A program made the translations under genes and the position numbers. Positions 17,870 through 25,952 of a DNA stretch of 64,000 nucleotides are shown here, one piece after another. Each line of letters starts with the position of its first letter. Positions within the stretch are counted from its first letter, which is position 1. The notes beneath the pieces are model-generated. The model saw only the letters and a list, made by a program, of their open reading frames with translations. It made no database searches and was not told the origin of the DNA. Source of the stretch: DYHD01 sp037445375 (GTDB taxonomy: Bacteria > Nitrospirota > Thermodesulfovibrionia > Thermodesulfovibrionales > Dissulfurispiraceae); contig JBBIKS010000007.1 of the NCBI GenBank assembly GCA_037445375.1, positions 1-64,000 of the forward strand. Direction: 5' to 3'.

Positions 17870-19672
17870 TCATTTTGCCTCCGCCCAGTTTCTGCTTGTC
17901 CGTATATCAACTATAAGAGGCACCGAAAGCTGAAGGGCTGATTCCATTTTATCCTTAATGATTTTTTTTATATCTTCTGTCTCTTCTTCGGGGCATTCAA
18001 ATAGTAGCTCATCATGTATCTGAAGTATCATTTTTGTCTTGACTCGTTTATGTTTAAACTCATTAGATATGGCAATCATTGCTACTTTAATAAGATCCGC
18101 GGCAGTTCCCTGAATCAGCGTATTAATTGCCATCCTTTCAGCCTGCTGCCTGATGTTTGTATTATCATGATTGATCTCAGTAATTGCCCTTTTCCTACCC
18201 AATAGTGTTGTAACATAACCATTTTTTCTTGCCTCTTGCAAGGTATAATCAATAAATTCTCTTACACCCGGATGCCTCTTGAAGTAACTTTCTATCAATA
18301 GACCTGCCTCTTTAGGGGTTATACCGAGTGACTCAGAAAGTCCAAAAGGACTTATGCCATAAATTATCCCAAAATTAATCGTTTTTGCTATCCTTCTTAG
18401 CTCAGGTGTAATAGCATCCGAAGATACAGCGAAAATCTCTCCTGCTGTTCTTGAGTGAATATCAACTCCCCTTATGAAGGCGTCAACCAATCCTTTGTCT
18501 TTGCTCATATGCGCCAATATCCTCAGTTCTATCTGCGAATAGTCAGCGGATATGAGAACCGAATCTTTTTCTGCAATAAATACCCGCCTTATTTTTGTTC
18601 CCCAATCACCCCTTATAGGAATATTCTGCAGGTTAGGCTCACTGCTGCTGAGTCTTCCAGTTGCTGTTACTGTCTGATTAAATGATGTATGAATTCTGCC
18701 GGTTTTATTATTTACGAGATTGGGGAATGTATCAAGGTAGGTAGTTTTGAGTTTGTAAAGTGTTCTGTAATTTAATATTTCACCGGGCAGTTCATGAGTG
18801 CTGGCAAGCTGTTCAAGCACCTCAACATTTGTAGAATATCCTGTTTTAGTTTTTTTTCCGGTTTTGAGACCTAACTTCTCAAAAAGAATCTTGCTTAATT
18901 GCTGAGATGAGTTGATATTGAATTGTTGTCCTGCAATGTTATAAATCCTTAACTGGAGGGATTCTAGCTCCCTTTCAAGCTCCTTTGAAAGGTCCCTGAT
19001 TAGCTCAATATCAATCTTTATTCCAACCCGCTGCATATCTGTCAAGACATAAATTAAGGGCATTTCCATCTCAAAATAGAGCTTATCGAGTCCCTCGCTT
19101 TTAAGTTTCTGAAATAGCATGTCTTTAAGCTCAAAGGCTAATTCAGCATCTTCAGCGGCATATTGCGCCGCCTCATCGAGAGGCACTTCACCAAAAGACT
19201 TAAGTTTGCCCAATACCTCCTTAAAAGGCTTTTTTTTGTGATTTAGGTATTCAATGCTGACATCTTCAAGGCTGTGCGTTTGTTTGTTTGGGTTAAGAAG
19301 ATAGGAAGCAACCATAGTATCATACAGCACTCCATCAACATTAACACCTTCTTGTTTGAGCATAAGTATATCAAACTTAAGATTATGACCTATCTTGGCA
19401 ATTGCCTTGTTTTCAAGCACATCTTTAAGGACAATCAGGGCATCTGGAATGTTTTGTGTCTCTAAATGTCTGATGGGCACATAGCAGGCTATTTTTTTTT
19501 GCCTGCATAATGAAATTCCGACTATAGAATCAGAGATTGGGTCTTTGCCGGTTGATTCTATATCTATTGCTAAAAAATCAAGGATGGCGGATTCCTGTTC
19601 AGGGCTTTTTGCGCCTTCATTATCATTTGCGGTCATTTCAGTGCTTAATTCAAAAAGGGATTGCTGTTTCAT
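17870..19672 (-). CDS. polA: DNA polymerase I, large-fragment-like gene (3'-5' exonuclease and polymerase)
   Basis: Corresponds to the Klenow part of Pol I. Proofreading motifs are intact: FLAIDIESTG (D37, E39), IGHNLKFD and YAAEDAEL. Polymerase motifs A (LISADYSQIELRI), B (RRIAKTINFGIIYG) and C (QIHDELLFE) follow. Usual Pol I is one ~900-residue chain; here 600 aa starts anew with a ~30-residue polar leader (MKQQSLFELSTEM...). The 5' nuclease is a separate upstream gene whose TAA overlaps this ATG by one base (TAATG), implying coupled translation. Confidence 0.93.
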   Translation of the reverse strand: MKQQSLFELSTEMTANDNEGAKSPEQESAILDFLAIDIESTGKDPISDSIVGISLCRQKKIACYVPIRHLETQNIPDALIVLKDVLENKAIAKIGHNLKFDILMLKQEGVNVDGVLYDTMVASYLLNPNKQTHSLEDVSIEYLNHKKKPFKEVLGKLKSFGEVPLDEAAQYAAEDAELAFELKDMLFQKLKSEGLDKLYFEMEMPLIYVLTDMQRVGIKIDIELIRDLSKELERELESLQLRIYNIAGQQFNINSSQQLSKILFEKLGLKTGKKTKTGYSTNVEVLEQLASTHELPGEILNYRTLYKLKTTYLDTFPNLVNNKTGRIHTSFNQTVTATGRLSSSEPNLQNIPIRGDWGTKIRRVFIAEKDSVLISADYSQIELRILAHMSKDKGLVDAFIRGVDIHSRTAGEIFAVSSDAITPELRRIAKTINFGIIYGISPFGLSESLGITPKEAGLLIESYFKRHPGVREFIDYTLQEARKNGYVTTLLGRKRAITEINHDNTNIRQQAERMAINTLIQGTAADLIKVAMIAISNEFKHKRVKTKMILQIHDELLFECPEEETEDIKKIIKDKMESALQLSVPLIVDIRTSRNWAEAK

Positions 19673-20595
19673 TAATCCCCCCTGAGGAATTTTATCAATT
19701 CCTTTTTGTCGGTGATTGAATAATACTTGCCTCTTGGGGTATGACCTGCTGAAGGAATTAATTTAATAAGGCTGTTGAATTGGAACTCCGCAAAAAGCCT
19801 GAAAAGCTCCTTCCAGTCAGCCTCTCTCAGAGCCATGTTTTCAATATCAAAATCCAAAGGCACATCATAGTTGATAGTAGAAAGTGTCCTGCTTAATTTT
19901 ATGATTTCTATATTGTCCTCAATCAATTTTCTTAATCGTTCATTCTTTATAAGAGAAGGATTATCAATCAGGGCATTGAGGCTTCCTGCTTCATTTAAGA
20001 TTTCTTTGGCTGTCTTCCATCCGATTCCCTTGACCCCCGGAATATTGTCAACGACATCGCCAGCCAGAGCCATAATATCTGGAATATCGCAGGGAGGAAG
20101 ACCAAACCTTTTTATTACCTCACCTTCATCTATCAATAATTCCTTCATAGGGTCATAAATCAGAATATTATCACTGACAACCTGCATCATATCCTTATCG
20201 CCACTCAAAATGAACACCTTCACATTCTCTGATGCGGCTTTTTTAGCAATAGTACATATAATATCGTCAGCCTCAAAGCCTGACATTTCAAATGTAGTTA
20301 TCTTGAAAGCATTGATTATCTCTTTTATATGGGGAATCTGGATTGCTAAATCATCAGGCATCTTAGGTCTTTGGGCTTTGTAATCCTCATATATAATATG
20401 CCTTTCAGTCGGGGCTGGAGTATCAAAAGCGATAGCGATGGCGTCGGGTTTCTTCTCCCTTATTATCTTAAAGAGCATATTTGTAAATATATAGATGGCA
20501 TTAGTGGGCATTCCTCTTGTGCTGCTTAGCCCTTTAGTGGCATGATACGCCCTATAAAAATATGAGTTGCCGTCTATTAAATAAAGATTTGCCAT
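19672..20595 (-). CDS. 5'-3' exonuclease, separate N-terminal domain of DNA polymerase I
   Basis: FEN-like nuclease removing RNA primers and damaged strands. Motifs are LIDGNSYFYRAYHA, FEADDIICTIA, ILSGDKDMMQVV and the helix-hairpin-helix GDVVDNIPGVKGIGWKTA. After the nuclease (~residues 1-285) the chain continues into YYSITDKKELIKFLRGD. That segment in fused Pol I begins the 3'-5' exonuclease domain, so the split falls inside the usual linker/first strand. At 307 aa it plus the next gene totals 907, close to a full Pol I. Confidence 0.92.
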   Translation of the reverse strand: MANLYLIDGNSYFYRAYHATKGLSSTRGMPTNAIYIFTNMLFKIIREKKPDAIAIAFDTPAPTERHIIYEDYKAQRPKMPDDLAIQIPHIKEIINAFKITTFEMSGFEADDIICTIAKKAASENVKVFILSGDKDMMQVVSDNILIYDPMKELLIDEGEVIKRFGLPPCDIPDIMALAGDVVDNIPGVKGIGWKTAKEILNEAGSLNALIDNPSLIKNERLRKLIEDNIEIIKLSRTLSTINYDVPLDFDIENMALREADWKELFRLFAEFQFNSLIKLIPSAGHTPRGKYYSITDKKELIKFLRGD

Positions 20596-20603
20596 ATTTC
20601 CGT

Positions 20604-20714
20604 TTTAACTTGTAATTCCCTGTAGTCTTTCTATAGGGTTTCCTTATACTTCCCCTCCCCAGTTGAAGGGGGAGGGGAAATTTTATGATACCCCGTAGCT
20701 TGCTGTGGGGAGTT
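20604..20714 (-). repeat. Family C repeat, copy C3 (inverted, shortened)
   Basis: Read on the minus strand it gives CCCCACAGCAAGCTACGGGG, a shortened C/G-rich hairpin, AAGTATAAGGAAACCCTATA and GGGAATTACAAGTTAA. Its end lies 8 bases before the nuclease gene's ATG on the same strand, so it forms that gene's immediate leader. Confidence 0.6.
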
Positions 20715-20872
20715 TTATTAGATTGTAATGGGTAAGACAGTTTAATTTTAACATTTATTAATAGGAAATTTGGCATTGTTAACCGAAAATGGAGATAGAA
20801 ATTAGAGCACCTCATGTTTAGCCAATACAAGCATCTTTAAAAGCTATTTATGATGTTATCAGGTAAAAGTGA

Positions 20873-21013
20873 ATCTCCCCTCCCTTCATGGGAGGGGATT
20901 AAGGGGAGGGTGAAAAATAGTTTCTTGTCACCCCCACCCTTGCCCTCTCCCATCAAGGGGGAGGGCAAGTATAAGGAAACCCTATAGAAAGACTACAGGG
21001 CATTACGAGTTAA
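20873..21013 (+). repeat. Family C repeat, copy C4
   Basis: It shares the C/G-rich inverted segment, the AATAGTTTCTTGTCACCCCC link, AAGTATAAGGAAACCC and the ACGAGTTAA tail with copy C1. It lacks the initial CCCCGCAGC hairpin. The variant CCTATAGAAAGACTACAGG replaces CCTGTAGCAGG and matches copy C3, so C3 and C4 are closest relatives. Confidence 0.6.
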
Positions 21014-21277
21014 AGCATCTTATCCCTAAAAAAGGCGATTCACCGCAGAGAACACCGGTAAAGCATTGTAAATAAATGAAAAACTTGGTTTCTCTGTGCA
21101 ATCATTAAGTGAGTGGGATATATTATTTTAATAAACAAATTTAATATACTTGAAAACACAGGGAAATACTTGAAATTACCATGTTTTTTTATTTAAAAAT
21201 TTTTCGCTGTGCGCTCTGTGGTTTTAAAATCGCTCAATTTAGGCATTAATTTAACGTCCAGCACTTATTTATCAACT
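21014..21277. other. Intergenic region upstream of ubiX
   Basis: AT-rich with no convincing gene. It includes one copy of the short dispersed motif AAATCGCTCAATTTAGG (21227-21243), also found at 30164, 42286 and 47707. Confidence 0.35.
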
Positions 21278-21306
21278 GTACAACTTGAACGAACTTGGGT
21301 TATAAT
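21278..21306 (+). promoter_or_regulatory. Candidate ubiX promoter
   Basis: TGTACA (21278-21283), a 17-nt spacer and TATAAT (21301-21306). The start codon at 21313 follows by six bases, with GAGGA between. The mRNA would have almost no leader. Confidence 0.4.
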
Positions 21307-21312
21307 AGAGGA

Positions 21313-21900
21313 ATGAAAAGATACGTTTTAGCGATTTCAGGTGCTAGCAGTTCAATCCTTGGCATAAGACTTCTTGAGGAACTAATCAAGACCTTTGAGG
21401 TTCACCTTATAATATCCTCCACCGCTTTAGAGATAATGCACAGCGAAACAGGCATTAACCTAAATAATAATGCCCAAGATAGTATAAGGCAAAAATTAAA
21501 TACTGAGAGGCTCTTTTTTTATAATGACAACCATATGTGGTCTCCTGTTGCAAGCGGCTCTTTTAAGACAGAAGGGATGTTTGTTGTTCCTTGCTCGATG
21601 AAAACCCTCTCGGCCATTGCAAGCGGCTATGCAAGCAATCTAATCGAGAGGGCTGCCGATGTAACAATAAAGGAGAGAAGACCCCTGCTTCTATGCCCTC
21701 GTGAAATGCCATTTAGTCCAATACACCTTGAAAACATGCTTAAACTCGCAAGGCTCGGTGTATGCATAGCCCCACCAGTGCCTGCCTTTTATCATAAGCC
21801 TAAGGATATTGATGAAACTATAGACTTTATGGTCGGGAAGATTCTGGATTGCATGAAGATAGACAATAACCTTTTCAAGAGATGGGGGGAAGACGATTGA
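21313..21900 (+). CDS. ubiX: Flavin prenyltransferase UbiX
   Basis: Makes prenylated FMN, the cofactor of UbiD-type decarboxylases. It is a Rossmann-like flavoprotein with ISGASSSILGIRLLEEL near the N-terminus, the PCSMKTLSAIASGYASNLI motif and the C-terminal REMPFSPIHLENMLKL. At 195 aa it matches the family. A farther in-frame start (21295) overlaps the -10 box, so ATG 21313 is used. It heads a tight cluster with hemH and hemG. No ubiD is in the window. Confidence 0.92.
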   Translation: MKRYVLAISGASSSILGIRLLEELIKTFEVHLIISSTALEIMHSETGINLNNNAQDSIRQKLNTERLFFYNDNHMWSPVASGSFKTEGMFVVPCSMKTLSAIASGYASNLIERAADVTIKERRPLLLCPREMPFSPIHLENMLKLARLGVCIAPPVPAFYHKPKDIDETIDFMVGKILDCMKIDNNLFKRWGEDD

Positions 21901-22952
21901 TTGCCGTTATCCTTTTAAACATGGGCGGACCTGATTCATTGCAGTCAGTCAAGCCTTTTTTACAAAATCTATTTTCTGACAGAGATATAATCAAGCTCGG
22001 ACCCTCTTTTTTACAGAAGCCCCTTGCTTCCTTAATAATAAAAATGAAGCTCAAAAAATCCCTCGCTGCATATGAGTTGATTGGGGGAAAATCGCCGCTT
22101 TCCGATATTACAAATCAGCAGGCAAGAGCGCTTGAAGATGCCTTAAATGAGCAATCCAAAGACTCTATTTCTAATGTTGATACCTTTAAGGTCTATGTGG
22201 CAATGAGATACTGGCATCCATTTACTATGGAAATTGTTAATAAAATACGTCGAGATGGCATAAACGAGATAATAGTCGTTTCACTATATCCCCAATATTC
22301 TAGGGCTACCTCTGGTTCTTCCATAAAAAACCTCATTGAGACATTTGCCAATATTTCAGGACAAGAGATAGAAGTCCCTAAAAAATATAAAAAATCATTC
22401 AGTATTGATTATTCGTCATTTAAGGTTCATTTTGTCACATCGTGGCATGACCATCCACATTATATTGATTCAGTTGTTGATAAGATAAAAAAAGGTTTTG
22501 AATTATTTCGGGCAGGGCTAAGAGTTAAAAATCCACAATTAGAAGTGCCTGTGCTTTTCAGCGCCCACAGCCTGCCGCAGAAATTCATTGAGCAGGGCGA
22601 TCCATACGCTGGTGAGACAAAAGCTACAATAAATGAAATCCTCAAGCGGATTAATATAAATTGGCATCTTTCATATCAGTCCAAGTCGGGACCTGTGAAA
22701 TGGCTTGAACCCTCAACAGAGGATAAAATCAGGGAGCTTGCCAAAAAAGATGTGAAGAATCTGCTCGTCGTTCCTATAAGCTTCGTATCTGACCACATAG
22801 AGACACTCTATGAAATAGATATGCTTTACAAAGATATGGCAGGGAGGCTTGGGATGAATCTTCAAAGAACAGAATCCCTTAACACATCCCCGAAATTCAT
22901 AGAGGCTCTTAAAGATATTGTTATCGAGAATATCAGAAGCCTTAAAACATAG
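21897..22952 (+). CDS. hemH: Ferrochelatase
   Basis: Inserts Fe2+ into a porphyrin at the end of heme synthesis. The core begins IAVILLNMGGPDS. The catalytic FSAHSLPQKFIEQGDPY contains the conserved His, and PISFVSDHIETLYEID carries the conserved Glu. TTG at 21897 is preferred: GGGGGAA lies 5-10 nt upstream and it overlaps the ubiX stop (TTGA). An ATG at 21882 would add five residues. About 351 aa, normal length. Confidence 0.92.
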   Translation: MIAVILLNMGGPDSLQSVKPFLQNLFSDRDIIKLGPSFLQKPLASLIIKMKLKKSLAAYELIGGKSPLSDITNQQARALEDALNEQSKDSISNVDTFKVYVAMRYWHPFTMEIVNKIRRDGINEIIVVSLYPQYSRATSGSSIKNLIETFANISGQEIEVPKKYKKSFSIDYSSFKVHFVTSWHDHPHYIDSVVDKIKKGFELFRAGLRVKNPQLEVPVLFSAHSLPQKFIEQGDPYAGETKATINEILKRININWHLSYQSKSGPVKWLEPSTEDKIRELAKKDVKNLLVVPISFVSDHIETLYEIDMLYKDMAGRLGMNLQRTESLNTSPKFIEALKDIVIENIRSLKT

Positions 22953-22960
22953 GGGTTATA

Positions 22961-24325
22961 ATGAGAATAACTATAATAGGCGCTGGTATATCAGGGCTTT
23001 CACTTGGATACTCAATTCTGCAGAAGCGGCAGGATATTGAACTTAGGATATTTGAAGCGGAAGTCCGTCCGGGCGGAAAGATCTGGACTGAAAAAACAGG
23101 CAGTTATCTTTGCGAGGCAAGCGTCAACGGTTTCCTCAATAATAAGCCTGAAACATTAGAGTTAGCCGATAGATTATCTCTCAATACCTTAAGAAGCAGC
23201 GATAATGCAAGAAAAAGATATATACTCTCAAAAAATATGCTGCAATTGATACCTGACAACCCTAAGGCATTCTTTACATCAGATTTTTTAAGCATCACCG
23301 GTAGAATGAGGGTCTTGGGCGAGTATTTCATGCCAAAGGGAAAAGAAGATGATGAATCACTTGAGTCATTTGCGTTAAGGAGGGTTGGAAGGGAATTCTA
23401 TGAAAAGCTGCTTGACCCAATGGCATCAGGCATTTATGCTGGAGATCCTTCAAAGATGAGTATCAGAAGTTGCTTTGGGAAGGTCTTTGATATAGAAAAA
23501 AAATACGGCAGTCTGATAAAAGGCTTTATCGCTATGGGCAAACAGGCAAAAAAATCGGGCAAGAAAGTAGCTGCAGGTCCCTTAGGGGTGCTTCACTCTT
23601 TTTCAGACGGTATGTATAGCTTAATTGAGTCTCTGAAAAGCCAGTTGGGAGACAAGATTATTTCAGGCAAAGGCGTAGTGGCAGTTCAAAAAAAATCCGA
23701 TACCTACGAGATTTGCTTTAATGACAACACAACCTATGAGACTAATGTTCTAATATTTGCGACACCTGCATATAACACATCAGAAGCAATCCGCGATATG
23801 GACGCGATTATATCGGAGATATTGAAAACCATACCCTACCCTCCTGTGGCAGTTGTTGCGTTAGGGTTGGAGAAGAATAAGATTAAAGCAAATACAGATG
23901 TCTTTGGTTTCCTCATTCCGGCTAAGGAAAAACGCAAGATATTGGGCACATTATTTGATTCAAGCATCTTTCCAAGCAGGGCGCCTCATGGAAAAATCCT
24001 TTTGCGCACATTTGTCGGGGGCGCAAGGTCTCCTGAGTTAGCCCAATTAGACGATGAAGATCTAATAAATACAGTTATGTCTGAGTTGAAAGAAATCCTT
24101 AAGATAAGCGCAGAACCCGATTTTATAAAGATATTCAGATGGCATAAGGCAATCCCGCAATACCTTGTAGGGCATAAGGAAAAACTAAAAATGTTAGACA
24201 ATGAACTAATGATGCATAAGGGTTTATATCTTACAGGCAACGCTTACCGGGGTGTATCTGTTAATGATTGCATAGCCAACAGCTTCGAGCTTGCGGGAAA
24301 AATAGCCTCTGATGTTGGTCTTTAA
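22961..24325 (+). CDS. hemG: Protoporphyrinogen/coproporphyrinogen oxidase (HemY-type flavoprotein)
   Basis: FAD-dependent oxidase acting just before ferrochelatase. The N-terminal dinucleotide motif ITIIGAGISGLSLGYSI is followed by an ERPGG-like VRPGGKIWTE. The C-terminal FAD contact LTGNAYRGVSVNDCI (with GxxxxGV) is present. At 454 aa it is typical of HemY/HemG. Whether the substrate is proto- or coproporphyrinogen cannot be read from sequence alone. It is 8 nt after hemH, so cotranscription is likely. Confidence 0.9.
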   Translation: MRITIIGAGISGLSLGYSILQKRQDIELRIFEAEVRPGGKIWTEKTGSYLCEASVNGFLNNKPETLELADRLSLNTLRSSDNARKRYILSKNMLQLIPDNPKAFFTSDFLSITGRMRVLGEYFMPKGKEDDESLESFALRRVGREFYEKLLDPMASGIYAGDPSKMSIRSCFGKVFDIEKKYGSLIKGFIAMGKQAKKSGKKVAAGPLGVLHSFSDGMYSLIESLKSQLGDKIISGKGVVAVQKKSDTYEICFNDNTTYETNVLIFATPAYNTSEAIRDMDAIISEILKTIPYPPVAVVALGLEKNKIKANTDVFGFLIPAKEKRKILGTLFDSSIFPSRAPHGKILLRTFVGGARSPELAQLDDEDLINTVMSELKEILKISAEPDFIKIFRWHKAIPQYLVGHKEKLKMLDNELMMHKGLYLTGNAYRGVSVNDCIANSFELAGKIASDVGL

Positions 24326-24461
24326 CTCAAGTTTGGCATGACAATAAAATATCTGACATTATAGACGGCTCTTTGTGTGCAATTCACAGGCAGGCAAGTT
24401 CTAATCGTTTACACATAACAATGATTTATGATACGATATAGAGCCTATCTTTGTTTATTAA

Positions 24462-24545
24462 GCCGGAGTGGCGGAATTGGTAGACGCAAGGGACTTAAAA
24501 TCCCTCGCAGCTTGCTGTGTGCGAGTTCGAGTCTCGCCTCCGGCA
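24462..24545 (+). tRNA. tRNA-Leu (anticodon UAA)
   Basis: 84 nt. The acceptor stem GCCGGAG pairs with CTCCGGC, with discriminator A. The anticodon stem AGGGA/TCCCT encloses loop CTTAAAA, giving anticodon TAA at 24496-24498. A long variable arm (CGCAGCTTGCTGTGTGCG) and GTTCGAGTC T loop fit class II tRNA-Leu. The 3' CCA is not encoded. A short T run follows. Confidence 0.95.
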
Positions 24546-24560
24546 TTTTTAATGTTGCCA

Positions 24561-24596
24561 GAAAAAAGACTCCCTGATGCTCATTCTTCAGGGAGC
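24561..24596 (-). terminator. Rho-independent terminator of the NtrC-type regulator
   Basis: On the minus strand CTCCCTGA and TCAGGGAG form an 8-bp stem followed by TCTTTTTTC. The upstream arm overlaps the last codons of the regulator (encoding LPEE and stop), so the hairpin is built partly from coding sequence. Confidence 0.75.
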
Positions 24597-25942
24597 AATC
24601 CATGATGCCTCATCTTGGTTCTTAATTGTTTGCGCGAAATGCCAAGAATCATTGCCGACTTGGTCTGATTCCATGATGTCTTCTCAAGAGCCCGTATGAG
24701 CAGTCTCTTTTCCGTCTCGATGAGATTCAGCTCATGACCGCTTTTTTGAGATTCTGAAAAATACAGTTCACGGATTGATTTGGGAAGATATTTAATCGTA
24801 ATAGTACCTCTTGGACACAATACAACTGCTCTTTCAATAACATTTTCGAGTTCTCTAACATTGCCATGCCAATTATAATCCATAAATACCGACAATACCG
24901 CATTATCTATTGCCGATATTGACTTATTGTTTTTCTGGTTGAATTTATTGAGAAAATGGGCAGATAAAAACTGAATATCCTCTTTTCTTTCCCTCAGTGG
25001 CGGGATATTAATCTTTACGACATTCAGTCTATAAAAGAGGTCCTCTCTGAAACCGCCTTTCCTTACTTCTTCTTCTAAGTTGCGGTTAGTCGCTGCAATT
25101 ATCCTAACATCAACTTTTATTCTAGTGTTTCCGCCTACTCTCAGGAATTCCCTTTCCTGCAAAAACCTGAGTAACTTTTTTTGGATGCCAAATGGGAGTT
25201 CTCCTATCTCATCAAGAAAAACAGTTCCGCCATTTGCAATCTCAATTCGACCCTTTTTTCTTTCATAAGCGCCCGTGAAAGCTCCTTTTTCAACACCAAA
25301 AAGTTCGCTCTCAAGCAGTTGCTCCGATAAAGCGGTGCAGTCTATCGGAACAAATTGTTCGTTTGACCTGAGAGATTCCAAATGAATCGCCCTTGCAAAC
25401 AACTCTTTTCCTGTTCCGCTTTCACCTGTTATAAGAATATTAGAATCGCTTTTTGCCACAGTATCTATAAGGGTATAAAGGTCTTGCATAACAAGGCTTT
25501 TACCTATAATATTCTTATAGCTGAACCTTTCCTTAAGTTGTGATTTCAGAGAGATATTCTCGACTACTAATCTGTGTTTAGTGATTGCCTCCCTCATTAC
25601 AGTAATCAATTCGTCAGGGTTGACCGGTTTAATAAGGTAATTGAAAGCCCCTTTTCTCATTGCTTCGACAGCTTTTTCGATTGTTCCATAGGCGGTAAGC
25701 ATAACTATTGGCATTTCGTATCCCTTATCTTTTATTTCATCAACAAACTCGATGCCATTCATTCCGGGTAGTCTATAATCAGATATCACTACATCAAAGA
25801 CATTTTTTGTTATTTTATCCAGAGCTTCCTCAGCGATTCTGGCGGAATGGACATCGTAACCCTCTTTTTTTAGGATTGCTGAAATTACTTTTATAGTGTT
25901 CGGCTCATCATCAACAATCAAAATAGTGCCTTTATTTTGCAT
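24581..25942 (-). CDS. NtrC-family sigma54-dependent response regulator
   Basis: Activator of sigma54 promoters controlled by phosphorylation. Residues 1-120 form a receiver domain with phosphoacceptor D55 (VISDYRLPG). An AAA+ domain follows with Walker A GESGTGKE and the sigma54-contacting GAFTGA. A Fis-type helix-turn-helix is at the C-terminus (NQTKSAMILGISRKQLRTK). 453 aa, standard. It lies 10 nt downstream of the histidine kinase gene, its evident partner. Targets are not identifiable; I found no convincing -24/-12 promoter in the window. Confidence 0.92.
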   Translation of the reverse strand: MQNKGTILIVDDEPNTIKVISAILKKEGYDVHSARIAEEALDKITKNVFDVVISDYRLPGMNGIEFVDEIKDKGYEMPIVMLTAYGTIEKAVEAMRKGAFNYLIKPVNPDELITVMREAITKHRLVVENISLKSQLKERFSYKNIIGKSLVMQDLYTLIDTVAKSDSNILITGESGTGKELFARAIHLESLRSNEQFVPIDCTALSEQLLESELFGVEKGAFTGAYERKKGRIEIANGGTVFLDEIGELPFGIQKKLLRFLQEREFLRVGGNTRIKVDVRIIAATNRNLEEEVRKGGFREDLFYRLNVVKINIPPLRERKEDIQFLSAHFLNKFNQKNNKSISAIDNAVLSVFMDYNWHGNVRELENVIERAVVLCPRGTITIKYLPKSIRELYFSESQKSGHELNLIETEKRLLIRALEKTSWNQTKSAMILGISRKQLRTKMRHHGLLPEE

Positions 25943-25952
25943 TGTATCGCTC

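Noticed and set aside
20552..20830. 92-codon minus-strand ORF upstream of the polA nuclease gene
   Set aside because: It crosses family C copy C3 and overlaps the start of the nuclease gene; composition is not protein-like.
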